NCBI RefSeq assembly: GCF_900101445.1
Contig: NZ_FNKE01000002.1
Span: forward strand, 144,343 to 208,342
Reading direction: 5' to 3'
Length of the DNA: 64,000 bases
Source: Streptococcus equinus
Lineage (GTDB): Bacteria; Bacillota; Bacilli; Lactobacillales; Streptococcaceae
The first letter of the stretch is position 1. The number at the start of each line of letters is the position of its first letter. The notes beneath the pieces were generated by a model, which saw nothing but the letters and a program-made list of their open reading frames with translations, searched no databases and had not been told where the DNA came from. Of this stretch, positions 56,055 through 64,000 are shown in pieces. The translations under genes were made by a program, and so were the position numbers.

Positions 56055-57722
56055 ATGAATATCGTTTTATTTGGTGTAGGACCACATGCAAAAAGAATTT
56101 ATTTAAAGTATATTCAAAAAGTGGATTTTATTGATAAAGTACTTATTGTGGACTTAAAACACAGAAGAAAGGCTATAGAAGAAGTAGTAAATAAGTTTGA
56201 TTTTGATTATGAATTATTACTTTTTGATTCAGTTATACGTGATGACGAAGTGTTATCAGATGTTAATAGGATGCTATTATTACAAAAAATTTCTGATTAT
56301 GACATAAATCATGCGATAATTTCTACAGAACCTAAAAGTCATATGATGTATATTGATTTTTGTTTAGAAGTTGGTTTAAGTATAATGTGTGATAAACCTA
56401 TTACAGCTTCAATTGGTTCCAATACTGAATTTGGTTCCCAAAAATTACTTGATGATTATTATAAAATCGTGAAAAAATACCGTCAGTCAAATTCTAAGCG
56501 ATTTGATGTTATGGCTCAAAGGAGGGGGCATGAAGGATTTCATAAAGCATTTGATATTGTTAATGAAGTAGTATGTAAGTATAAAGTCCCTATTACTAAA
56601 TTGAGAATCATGCATGGTGATGGAAATTGGCCGATGCCTAACGAGGTTATTTTAAGAGATAACCATCCCTATAAATATGGTTACGGGAAATTACTTCATA
56701 GTGGGTATCATTTTGTTGATTTAATTTCCATTTTTTTAAGAGCAAATAAAAACGCAGGCTTAAATTTTGATTCCCGAGAATTGAAAGTATCGGATTATTT
56801 AACTAGCGATTTCATGGCATATTTTAATGGTGATTTTTATAATAGATTAGGAAAAGAATTTAAAAATAAAGAACGTAAAGAAATATTCGAATCATTGGAT
56901 GTATTAGATAAATTTGGGGAGTTAGATGTTTCTGCTATTGTTGATTATAAAGATAAAAATGGAAGAATTCTAACTCAAGCAGTGTTAGATATGTCCCAGT
57001 CAAGTTATTCACGTCGTGCATGGTTTGAAGAACCAAAAGATACTTATAAAGGGAATGGTCGTATTCGTCATGAATATGTTGAAATTGATGTTGGTCCATT
57101 ATTGAATGTTAAAATTATGAGCTTTCAGTCAAAAGAAATTTCAGAGGAAAAAGAAATGATCAATTCTATTGGAAGTCTTGACCATTTTGAAATTGATGTT
57201 TTTCGAAATGATAAACTTATTGGTGGAAAACCTTTTGAGAGAATTTTAACAGAGACAAGAAATAAAGATGATCATTATATTGGTCAAAATGAACAAGCAC
57301 GTTTCGATATTTTAGATAGGTTTTTTAACAATGAACCAAGTGATGCTACTCTTGAAGACCAAGAAGAGACAATAATTTTATTGTCAGAGTTTTATAAGTC
57401 GATGTCAAAACGTTTTTCAACTAAAAATTCACTGTACGATGTTGAAATTCATGTTAAAAATGGTAACAAATTATTAAAAGTTGGAAAAAAACATGAAGCA
57501 CAGTATCCAAATGGAGAAATTTTAAATTATGAAAGTATTGAAACAGCAATTAAGCGGATTCTTAAAACAGATTTGAATATTGAAATAAGTAATCCTCAAA
57601 AAATTGATTTTAAAATTGAAAATGGAAGATTAACGTACATTTACGATGCTGAGGTAAGCTGTCCCAAAACTTTAAATATTTTAAATAAAAAATATGATTG
57701 GGCAATTTGGGAGGAGAATTGA
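56055..57722 (+). CDS. Gfo/Idh/MocA-type oxidoreductase with C-terminal extension
   Basis: 555 aa. Residues 1-130 form a Rossmann domain (VLFGVGPHAKRIY, then CDKPITA, Asp113-Lys114-Pro115, the EKP-like motif that holds nicotinamide). About 130-420 is the usual beta-sheet partner domain, with a catalytic-type His in LLHSGYHFVDLISIF. Residues about 465-555 are extra; the YESIETAIKRILKTDLNIEI segment faintly recalls a degenerate Nudix helix. Family members are usually 330-400 aa, and the thiazoline reductases of siderophore assembly lines belong here, so reduction of a carrier-bound or released intermediate is possible. The substrate is unknown. Confidence 0.75.
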   Translation: MNIVLFGVGPHAKRIYLKYIQKVDFIDKVLIVDLKHRRKAIEEVVNKFDFDYELLLFDSVIRDDEVLSDVNRMLLLQKISDYDINHAIISTEPKSHMMYIDFCLEVGLSIMCDKPITASIGSNTEFGSQKLLDDYYKIVKKYRQSNSKRFDVMAQRRGHEGFHKAFDIVNEVVCKYKVPITKLRIMHGDGNWPMPNEVILRDNHPYKYGYGKLLHSGYHFVDLISIFLRANKNAGLNFDSRELKVSDYLTSDFMAYFNGDFYNRLGKEFKNKERKEIFESLDVLDKFGELDVSAIVDYKDKNGRILTQAVLDMSQSSYSRRAWFEEPKDTYKGNGRIRHEYVEIDVGPLLNVKIMSFQSKEISEEKEMINSIGSLDHFEIDVFRNDKLIGGKPFERILTETRNKDDHYIGQNEQARFDILDRFFNNEPSDATLEDQEETIILLSEFYKSMSKRFSTKNSLYDVEIHVKNGNKLLKVGKKHEAQYPNGEILNYESIETAIKRILKTDLNIEISNPQKIDFKIENGRLTYIYDAEVSCPKTLNILNKKYDWAIWEEN

Positions 57723-57743
57723 TAAATAGGAAGGAAGACTGAT

Positions 57744-60617
57744 ATGATTGAAAATCCAATAAATAAATTAAATAAGTATTTAAAAGACTGTCCTAAAAAA
57801 GCAATTATTATTCGAGAAAATGAAAAATTAACCTATGAAGATATCGAAAATTATTCAAATTATGTAGCTAATAGAGTAGGTTTTGATAGAACTCAAAAAT
57901 ATATTGGCTTCTATTTGAAAGACACCATATATACTTTAGGTGTGTATATGGCGATTTACAAATTAGGAGGGACACCGGTACCATTAACTAACAGCATGTC
58001 TTTAATGGATTCTTATCAAAGAATGGATGATGTTAATTTTAATATTTTGTTAACTGATGATGTGTCTGAAGATGTAAAAAAACTGTCAACTAGAATTAGA
58101 GTAATCAAACTACCACAAATCAATGATATAAAAAAAGAAAAATTAAAATATCATGTTCCGTTTCCTCATATTGTTAATCTATTACCGACTTCTGGAACGA
58201 CAGGAAAACCTAAAAAAGTACAAGTAACATTAAAAAATTTAAATTGGATTATGAGAGAGTACCAAAAGCACTATAATTTAGATTCCTCTTCTAGAATGTT
58301 ATGTATGACAGATTATTCATGGGATGTATCAATGCCTGAAATAATGGCTCCAATATACATTGGAGCGACGAGTTTTGTTTTGCCTAAAAATTTAACTGGA
58401 TTCCAAAAAACAAGTAGGTTGGCAGAATTTACAAAGAAATATAGTTTAACTTTCTTATCACTGTCTCCCTCATATACATTTTCTATTGCTAAAATGTTAA
58501 ATGCTAGAAATTTTGAATCCGTAAAAACTCTTGTTTTAGGAGGAGAAAATTTTTCTATACAATTAGTTCCGCTATTAAAAAAAATTTTTCCAAAAGAAAC
58601 AAGAATTTTTAATCTTTATGGTCCTACAGAAGCGACAGTAGCAGTATTCACTTATGAAATAAAGGGAGATGAAACTGATGTAGTTCCAATTGGTAAAAAA
58701 TATGATGGTGTTAAATTTAAAGTTTTAAATGAAGATAATACTCCTGTACAAAAGGGAGTCCTCTATGTAGGAGGAGAATGTTTGACAGATGGTTATACTG
58801 ATCAAGAGTTAAATGAATCACATTTTGTAATTATTGATGGTGATAGATACTACAATACTGGTGATATTGTTTATTATGATGAGTCTGGCAATCTTGTTTT
58901 TGTTGGAAGAATTGACGATCAAATATCTTATCATGGTTCACGAATTGAATTGAGAGAGATTGAAGAGACAATCCGTTTGAGGACAGGAATTAATGAAGTT
59001 GTATCAGTTTTTGAGAAAAATAAATTAGTTGCTTTTTTACATTGTGAAGAAGATGTTGACGAAGTTAAAGTTAAAGAAAAAATTTCGAAAATTTTTCCTC
59101 CTCATTACCATGTTATTCCAATTTTTGTTGAAGAATTTTTCTTTAATGATCATTCTAAAATTGATAAAAAGAAAATGATGTCAGTGTATTATTATAAAAA
59201 TAATACTATTGATATTAAGAAAGCTAAGTACTCTGATGTTGTTAAAGAATTTGATGCATTATTATTAGATTTTGGATTTCGAGATTTTAATGAGATGGAT
59301 TCTTTAGATAAAGTAAGATTTCTTATTGAATTTGAAGATACTACAAAGGTGAAAATTCCCGAAGAGTTAATACCAGGTATTGTTAATAATAAGTCGTTTA
59401 AAGATATGCTTGTTAATTTGTTAGATGATAATCAGAGAGACAAAGAGAGTGCAAAAGAACTTTCAACAAAAGATGATAGTTTTTTTATCGAGCAATTAGA
59501 AGATTATTCAGAATTTTTATCGTTTGGAGGAAAAACAGAAACAGGATATTTAGCTAAAAATTATAAACAACGTAATTATAGAAGCTATTTTATTTTTGAT
59601 ATTAAGCTTAATAATCAGTATTCTCAGGTTAGACATATTATCAAACAAAATCTAAAAGAATTAGCTAGTCATATAGACATTGTAAAGATAGTACTAGACG
59701 ATAATAATGCTGAAAGATTTTCGATGATAGAAAATTATACTCCTTATATTTTTAAAGTGTATTCATTTCCTGAAGAAACTGTAATAAAAAATTTTTTTGA
59801 AAAGGAAAAAAGTCCATTGTTTATTCCTGTAATTAATACTAAGGAAAATATTTTAAGATTTTATATTTCACATTATATTATGGACTTATCATCATATAAT
59901 CTTTTAGCAAAAATTATTTATGATATAGAAAATATAAATTTTAAAATTGACTACAATAGTAACTTTTTAGAATTTATAAAGTACATAAAGAATAATAGCA
60001 ATTCCTATAAAATTGATGACGCGACAAGATTACTTCCAAAATCTTTTAAAGTTTCAAGTATTTCCAAAAATAAAATCCAAGTAATCGAAGAAAATTTTGA
60101 TGTAAACTATAATATATTCAATAAACCAACCTCTTATGCATTACAAGCTTTTTATCAAATTAGTAAAAAATTATTTAAAGAAAATGAACAACTAAAGAGA
60201 GTAACGGGATCAATTATTTGTGATATTAGGAATTTTGTTGATTTTGATGCTGAAAAAATTATTGGAGATATACACAGTACACTTCCAATTTGGGTTGATA
60301 AAAGCGAATCCATGGATGAAATGTTTTTGCATTTTCGAGAAATACTCTCTCTTTATCAAAACGGTGTTAATTTAAAAGAAATTGCATTTGAAAATGGAGG
60401 AGAAATCCTTAGGAGATGGGAGAATTTGAATTTTGCAATTAATTTTTTAGGGGAGACTTCTGATAGTTCTCAAATGATTGAAAGTGTTAAAAATGTCAAT
60501 TATGACGAACATCATGTTGTTGTAATGAGCGATAGAGATAAATATTATATTGTTTTTTCTTCAGAAATATTTAAGGAGGCAGATTTTAGTTGTCAAAAAT
60601 CAGAAGAAAGTTTTTAG
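57744..60617 (+). CDS. Single-module NRPS: adenylation-carrier-condensation
   Basis: 957 aa. Adenylation domain (about 1-480): LLPTSGTTGKPKKV near residue 148 (ATP loop), NLYGPTEATV near 289, YYNTGD near 369, GRIDDQISYHGSRIELREIE near 387-406, and DHSKIDKKK near 469 with the catalytic Lys. Asp194 in WDVSMPE is at the place of the amino-group-binding Asp. Carrier domain (about 495-565): Ser520 in EMDSLDKVRF is the phosphopantetheine site. Condensation domain (about 590-945): HYIMD (His710-Asp714) keeps the HxxxD motif. It activates and loads one amino acid, then joins it to a second partner. There is no thioesterase or reductase domain. Confidence 0.88.
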   Translation: MIENPINKLNKYLKDCPKKAIIIRENEKLTYEDIENYSNYVANRVGFDRTQKYIGFYLKDTIYTLGVYMAIYKLGGTPVPLTNSMSLMDSYQRMDDVNFNILLTDDVSEDVKKLSTRIRVIKLPQINDIKKEKLKYHVPFPHIVNLLPTSGTTGKPKKVQVTLKNLNWIMREYQKHYNLDSSSRMLCMTDYSWDVSMPEIMAPIYIGATSFVLPKNLTGFQKTSRLAEFTKKYSLTFLSLSPSYTFSIAKMLNARNFESVKTLVLGGENFSIQLVPLLKKIFPKETRIFNLYGPTEATVAVFTYEIKGDETDVVPIGKKYDGVKFKVLNEDNTPVQKGVLYVGGECLTDGYTDQELNESHFVIIDGDRYYNTGDIVYYDESGNLVFVGRIDDQISYHGSRIELREIEETIRLRTGINEVVSVFEKNKLVAFLHCEEDVDEVKVKEKISKIFPPHYHVIPIFVEEFFFNDHSKIDKKKMMSVYYYKNNTIDIKKAKYSDVVKEFDALLLDFGFRDFNEMDSLDKVRFLIEFEDTTKVKIPEELIPGIVNNKSFKDMLVNLLDDNQRDKESAKELSTKDDSFFIEQLEDYSEFLSFGGKTETGYLAKNYKQRNYRSYFIFDIKLNNQYSQVRHIIKQNLKELASHIDIVKIVLDDNNAERFSMIENYTPYIFKVYSFPEETVIKNFFEKEKSPLFIPVINTKENILRFYISHYIMDLSSYNLLAKIIYDIENINFKIDYNSNFLEFIKYIKNNSNSYKIDDATRLLPKSFKVSSISKNKIQVIEENFDVNYNIFNKPTSYALQAFYQISKKLFKENEQLKRVTGSIICDIRNFVDFDAEKIIGDIHSTLPIWVDKSESMDEMFLHFREILSLYQNGVNLKEIAFENGGEILRRWENLNFAINFLGETSDSSQMIESVKNVNYDEHHVVVMSDRDKYYIVFSSEIFKEADFSCQKSEESF

Positions 60618-61780
60618 GAAGAGCTTTTCCGCTATTATCTAACTACGCAATTTCTTTAGCAGGAGATTCGATCTATTTATTTGCCATAAATTGGTTTTTA
60701 GTATCACAAACTCAAACAACTTCTCTATTGGGGTTAATAAACGGAGTTAGTAGTTTTGTTCTATTAGTAGCAAATTTTTTAGCTGGACCGATTGTAGATA
60801 GGTACAACAGAAAAAAATTATTAATTTTTTCAGATTTACTTAGTTTTTTTGCTTGTCTTATATGTTCAATAACCCTGAATGATTACGTTAATGATAGAAT
60901 AATTTTAATAATGACAACATCAATATTAAGTATCTCAATGGCTATAAATTCTCCTTCAGCTAAAGCAATTGTACCTAATGTAATCTCATCAGAAAAAATT
61001 GAGAAGTTTAATTCTATACAAAATACTTTATCAAGTGTAATAAAAATAGTTGCCCCTTTACTAGGAGCGTTTATATTATCATTATACAGTAGTCTAAATC
61101 TTTTTATATTTATAAATTCGATATCATTTTTACTCTCTGCTTTATTAATTTTAACTGTACCGTATAATGAGATAAAAAAAGAAAAGAATGTTTTGACGTT
61201 TACAGATCAGTTTCTTTCTGGATTAAAATATATTAATCAAAAAAAACGCATTTTAGGTATACTGGTTTTTATTTCAGTATTGAATTTTATTATGACTTCA
61301 TATGATTTAGTGATCCCCTATCTAATAAATGTGCTACTAGATAAATCAGAAAAAGTATATAGTTTTTTAGTTAGTTTAGAGGCTATTGGAGGAATCATAG
61401 GTGGGGTACTTTTAACCTATAAGAGTTCAAAAGTTAATAAGATTAGTTTTATTTCTGATATTAAGTATTTATCTCTTATACTGCTAATTGTTGGTATAAT
61501 TCACAATTTGTATTTATTATGTTTTTGTTCGCTAGTTAACGGATTTTTCTTAGTACAAATTAATGCTAAAGTTTTTACTATTATACAGAAAGAAACAAAG
61601 AAAAATTATCTAGGAAGAGTTTTTTCTATTCTATTTATTTTTAGTTCTTTGTTAATTCCTCCAGCTAATTTTATTTTTGGAAGAATAGTTCCATTCTTAA
61701 AATGGAATACTTTTATTTTTTGTTCAGTAGGTCTATTTATAACGTCTTATATAATAATAAAAAATTTTATTAAGGAATAA
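60590..61780 (+). CDS. MFS exporter of the biosynthetic operon
   Basis: 396 aa, about ten to twelve hydrophobic segments. FLAGPIVDRYNRKKLLIFSD (about 62-81) is the loop 2-3 motif of the drug-efflux type of major facilitator proteins, like macrolide or siderophore exporters. It probably exports the product or protects the producer. It starts with TTG (60590) behind AAGGAGG, overlapping the NRPS gene by 28 bases, so it is translationally coupled to it. No export gene is otherwise present in the visible operon. Confidence 0.85.
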   Translation: MSKIRRKFLGRAFPLLSNYAISLAGDSIYLFAINWFLVSQTQTTSLLGLINGVSSFVLLVANFLAGPIVDRYNRKKLLIFSDLLSFFACLICSITLNDYVNDRIILIMTTSILSISMAINSPSAKAIVPNVISSEKIEKFNSIQNTLSSVIKIVAPLLGAFILSLYSSLNLFIFINSISFLLSALLILTVPYNEIKKEKNVLTFTDQFLSGLKYINQKKRILGILVFISVLNFIMTSYDLVIPYLINVLLDKSEKVYSFLVSLEAIGGIIGGVLLTYKSSKVNKISFISDIKYLSLILLIVGIIHNLYLLCFCSLVNGFFLVQINAKVFTIIQKETKKNYLGRVFSILFIFSSLLIPPANFIFGRIVPFLKWNTFIFCSVGLFITSYIIIKNFIKE

Positions 61781-61786
61781 TGAATT

Positions 61787-62731
61787 ATGAAAGTTTTATC
61801 TTTAGTACCTTTTGATTATGAAAGTTTAAAAAAACTTAAAGAAAAATTTCCTAAAGTAGATTTTTTAGAACGTAATCAGTTAAAAGAAGATGATGTTATT
61901 GATGTGATGCTAGGATGGGATTTTAATGATGGATTAAATCTTATTCAACAACATCATATTAAGTGGGTGCAGTCAGTTTCTGCGGGGGTAGATTATTTTC
62001 CATTAGAAGAATTTGAAAAGAATAATGTTATTTTAACTAGTGCCTCAGGATTAAACTCTCAGAGAGTTGCTAATTTTGTGTTGTTACAATGCCTTTCCGA
62101 TTCGTATTCAATAAATGAAACTTATATAAATAGAATAAATAGAAAATGGAAAGTTCCAGAGAATATATATGATATTCGAGAAAAAAATATTATTATTTTT
62201 GGAACGGGAAGTATAGGGAAAAGTATTTCAGAGGTTTTAAGTCCTTTTGTGAGAAATATTTATGGGGTAAATACTTCAGGGAAAAAAAGTAGTAATATTT
62301 TTGATGCTACTTATAAAATAGGTGATATTATTGAAGGGAAAATTACTTTTAGTAATATAGATATTGTTATTAATTGCTTGCCTGAAACTATCCAAACTAC
62401 ACATATATTTGATAACAAATTATTGAAAAAATTTTCAAAGCCTTTTACTTATATAAGTATTGGAAGGGGAGAAACAACTAATACCTCTGATTTAATCCAT
62501 TTTGTAGATAAGGGGGATATTAAGACAGCTTTTCTTGATGTTTTTGAGCAAGAACCATTACCTAAAGACTCAAAAATTTGGGAAAATAATAGAATTATAG
62601 TAACTCCGCATATCTCAGGAATGCTGCCACATTTTAGATGTGATTTTTTTGAATTGTTTAGCAAAAATTTATATAATTATTGTACACATAAAGAGCTAAA
62701 TGGTATTGTAGATTATAAAAAGGGGTATTAA
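61787..62731 (+). CDS. D-isomer-specific 2-hydroxyacid dehydrogenase family protein
   Basis: 314 aa. The NAD loop is IIIFGTGSIGKSISEVL (about 133-149). The catalytic set is visible: Arg in ISIGRGETTNTSDL (about 225), Glu in FEQEPLP (about 258) and His275 in TPHISG. It interconverts a D-2-hydroxy acid and a 2-oxo acid with NAD(H). In this operon it could make a hydroxy acid building block for the assembly line or supply the oxo acid for an amino acid. Spacing is 6 bases after the exporter and zero to the next gene (TAA then ATG). Confidence 0.85.
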   Translation: MKVLSLVPFDYESLKKLKEKFPKVDFLERNQLKEDDVIDVMLGWDFNDGLNLIQQHHIKWVQSVSAGVDYFPLEEFEKNNVILTSASGLNSQRVANFVLLQCLSDSYSINETYINRINRKWKVPENIYDIREKNIIIFGTGSIGKSISEVLSPFVRNIYGVNTSGKKSSNIFDATYKIGDIIEGKITFSNIDIVINCLPETIQTTHIFDNKLLKKFSKPFTYISIGRGETTNTSDLIHFVDKGDIKTAFLDVFEQEPLPKDSKIWENNRIIVTPHISGMLPHFRCDFFELFSKNLYNYCTHKELNGIVDYKKGY

Positions 62732-63313
62732 ATGACTTATACCGACTTAGATGCGAAAGAATTTGCAGAATTTAAATCACGCGGGAAATTATGTCAGCTA
62801 TTTTATCTATCCGATAAACATTGTAAAGGGTTATACGAGATTATTTCTACTGAGCGAGAACGTTTAGCTAAATGGCTCCCTTGGGTAGAAGAAATGCAAA
62901 GTGTTGAAAATGAGAGATCGTTTATTAAGTATGCTCGTGAAAAAATGGAGTATGATAAATTGTTTATGCTAACAATTTGTATTAATCAAAAGCCTGTAGG
63001 AATGATAGATATTCATAACATAGATTTACAAAAAAGTCAGGCTGAAATTGGATACTGGATATCAGAAAAATATGAAAATCAAGGTTTTGTAAAAAAGGGA
63101 GTAAAAGAATTAATAAAATTTGTACCCTCTAAATTCAAAATTGATAACTTATTAATTTATGTAGATGTTGATAATATCAAAAGTAAGTTCATACCAAATA
63201 GTTTAGGTTTTAAAAAAGAAAGCGAAATTCCTAAGTTTGAGTACTATAATGGATTCTATCATGATTTTGAAATTTACAGATTGAATTTAAATGAAAGGAA
63301 GAACGATGAATGA
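62732..63313 (+). CDS. GNAT acetyltransferase (RimJ/RimL-like)
   Basis: 193 aa. The GNAT core is seen as FMLTICINQKPVGMIDIHNID (beta 2-4), AEIGYWISEKYENQGFVKKGVKEL (acetyl-CoA loop, with QGFVKKG replacing the usual QGxGT/A) and SKFIPNSLGFKKESEIP. It may acetylate the product or a precursor, for self-protection or as a biosynthetic step. The altered loop deserves note, though Lys/Gly variants are found in RimL-type enzymes. It overlaps the next gene by 8 bases. Confidence 0.8.
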   Translation: MTYTDLDAKEFAEFKSRGKLCQLFYLSDKHCKGLYEIISTERERLAKWLPWVEEMQSVENERSFIKYAREKMEYDKLFMLTICINQKPVGMIDIHNIDLQKSQAEIGYWISEKYENQGFVKKGVKELIKFVPSKFKIDNLLIYVDVDNIKSKFIPNSLGFKKESEIPKFEYYNGFYHDFEIYRLNLNERKNDE

Positions 63314-64000
63314 TGTTGTTGTAGATAAAATACTTAGAGTTATAAAAAAAAATAAAAATAAAAATGTTTATGATGATGGGGAACTGACCTATACATATGG
63401 TGAGCTAGATGTTTTTTCAGATATAATTTGGCAATATATTGATTCCAAAAAAGGGAATTCAAATTATATTGCAGCTATAGGAAATAATGACTTCTACTCA
63501 TTATGTGTATTGACTGCTTGTATAAAATCTGGCTATATTTTTGTCCCCATTGATTCGAAAAATTCTGATGAAAGAATACAGAATATTATTGATGATATAA
63601 AGCCAAAAGTAATTATTAGAGGAAGTAAATGTAAAGAGGTTGGCAATAGTATTTTATTTGAAGATATTATTAATCGAAATTGTATTTCAAATACTCTAAC
63701 AAGAAAAAAAAATAAGTATATGTATGTTATTTACACTTCAGGTACAACTGGTATCCCAAAAGGTGTTCCTATTTCATACTCAAATATTATCAGTTTTACA
63801 AGTTGGTTTTTTCATGAAAAGTTTAATATCTATGAAAATGAAAGAATTTTATTACAAGCTTCTTTTTCATTTGATTTATCAGTAATGAGTTGGTTAACAG
63901 TATTGTGGTTAGGCAAAACTCTGGTTGCAATTCCTACAGAAATAACAACTAATTATAAAAAATTAAGACATTGGTTCAACACCGTGAAATTTGATTTATT
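63306..64000 (+). CDS. DltA-like adenylation enzyme (partial, cut by right edge)
   Basis: 231 codons are present; the frame is open to the right edge. It is an AMP-forming ligase: IYTSGTTGIPKGVPISYSN near residue 143 is the ATP loop, and SFSFDLSVMSW near 189 resembles the DltA segment FSFDLSVMD that selects D-alanine. It may therefore activate a small amino acid for a separate carrier protein expected downstream. Specificity is not proven. The ATG at 63306 overlaps the end of the GNAT gene and has AAAGGAAG before it. It makes the second activating enzyme of the cluster. Confidence 0.83.
   Translation, partial: MNDVVVDKILRVIKKNKNKNVYDDGELTYTYGELDVFSDIIWQYIDSKKGNSNYIAAIGNNDFYSLCVLTACIKSGYIFVPIDSKNSDERIQNIIDDIKPKVIIRGSKCKEVGNSILFEDIINRNCISNTLTRKKNKYMYVIYTSGTTGIPKGVPISYSNIISFTSWFFHEKFNIYENERILLQASFSFDLSVMSWLTVLWLGKTLVAIPTEITTNYKKLRHWFNTVKFDL

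Overview
The window reads as a low-GC Gram-positive chromosome, almost certainly Streptococcus. Supporting signs are the galR/galKTE block, PolC-type polymerase, Eep/RseP, the rplM-rpsI pair and a SHP/Rgg locus. A bovis/equinus-group species is plausible, but the sequence alone does not prove it.

Layout. (1) 1-2297, minus strand: the start of a type VIIb secretion (LXG) toxin operon, with three small accessory genes and a toxin gene cut by the left edge. (2) 2386-7214: Leloir galactose pathway, galR divergent from galK-galT-galE, with a promoter carrying a palindrome and a cre-like site. (3) 7291-37613: ordinary core genes. These are yajC, uppS, cdsA, rseP/eep, proS, polC, a MarR/flavin reductase pair, def, a Crp-like regulator divergent from an MFS transporter, rpsO, adhE, pnp, cysE-cysS-mrnC, rlmB, yacP, degV, panE-like, and rplM-rpsI. 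Many are closed by clear intrinsic terminators. (4) 37632-64000: an integrative and conjugative element of the Tn916/ICESt3 superfamily, inserted just after rpsI and running past the right edge. From left to right it has presumed integrase arm repeats, int, xis, a minus-strand conjugation module (hydrolase, VirB6-like, VirB4-like, TcpE-like, TcpC-like, relaxase, oriT region, FtsK-like coupling protein, two DUF961-like proteins), a 587-bp leader/control region, and a plus-strand control module (two XRE repressors and an ImmA-type peptidase). (5) 54413-64000: strongly AT-rich cargo.

The cargo is the most interesting part. A minus-strand Rgg regulator (54413-55273) is divergent from a 25-codon gene at 55351-55428 whose peptide ends EILIIVGGG, the form of a short hydrophobic pheromone (SHP). 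No terminator separates it from a tightly packed operon: a histidine-phosphatase-family protein, a 555-aa Gfo/Idh/MocA-type oxidoreductase, a one-module nonribosomal peptide synthetase (adenylation, carrier, condensation), an MFS exporter, a D-2-hydroxyacid dehydrogenase, a GNAT acetyltransferase and a second, DltA-like adenylation enzyme cut by the right edge. The simplest reading is a mobile, quorum-sensing-controlled pathway for a small nonribosomal amide or peptide. The Eep-type protease needed for SHP maturation would be supplied by the chromosome (10382-11644). The product is unknown.

Where an upstream in-frame start is possible, coordinates use the start with the best Shine-Dalgarno sequence; each such choice is explained in the entry.
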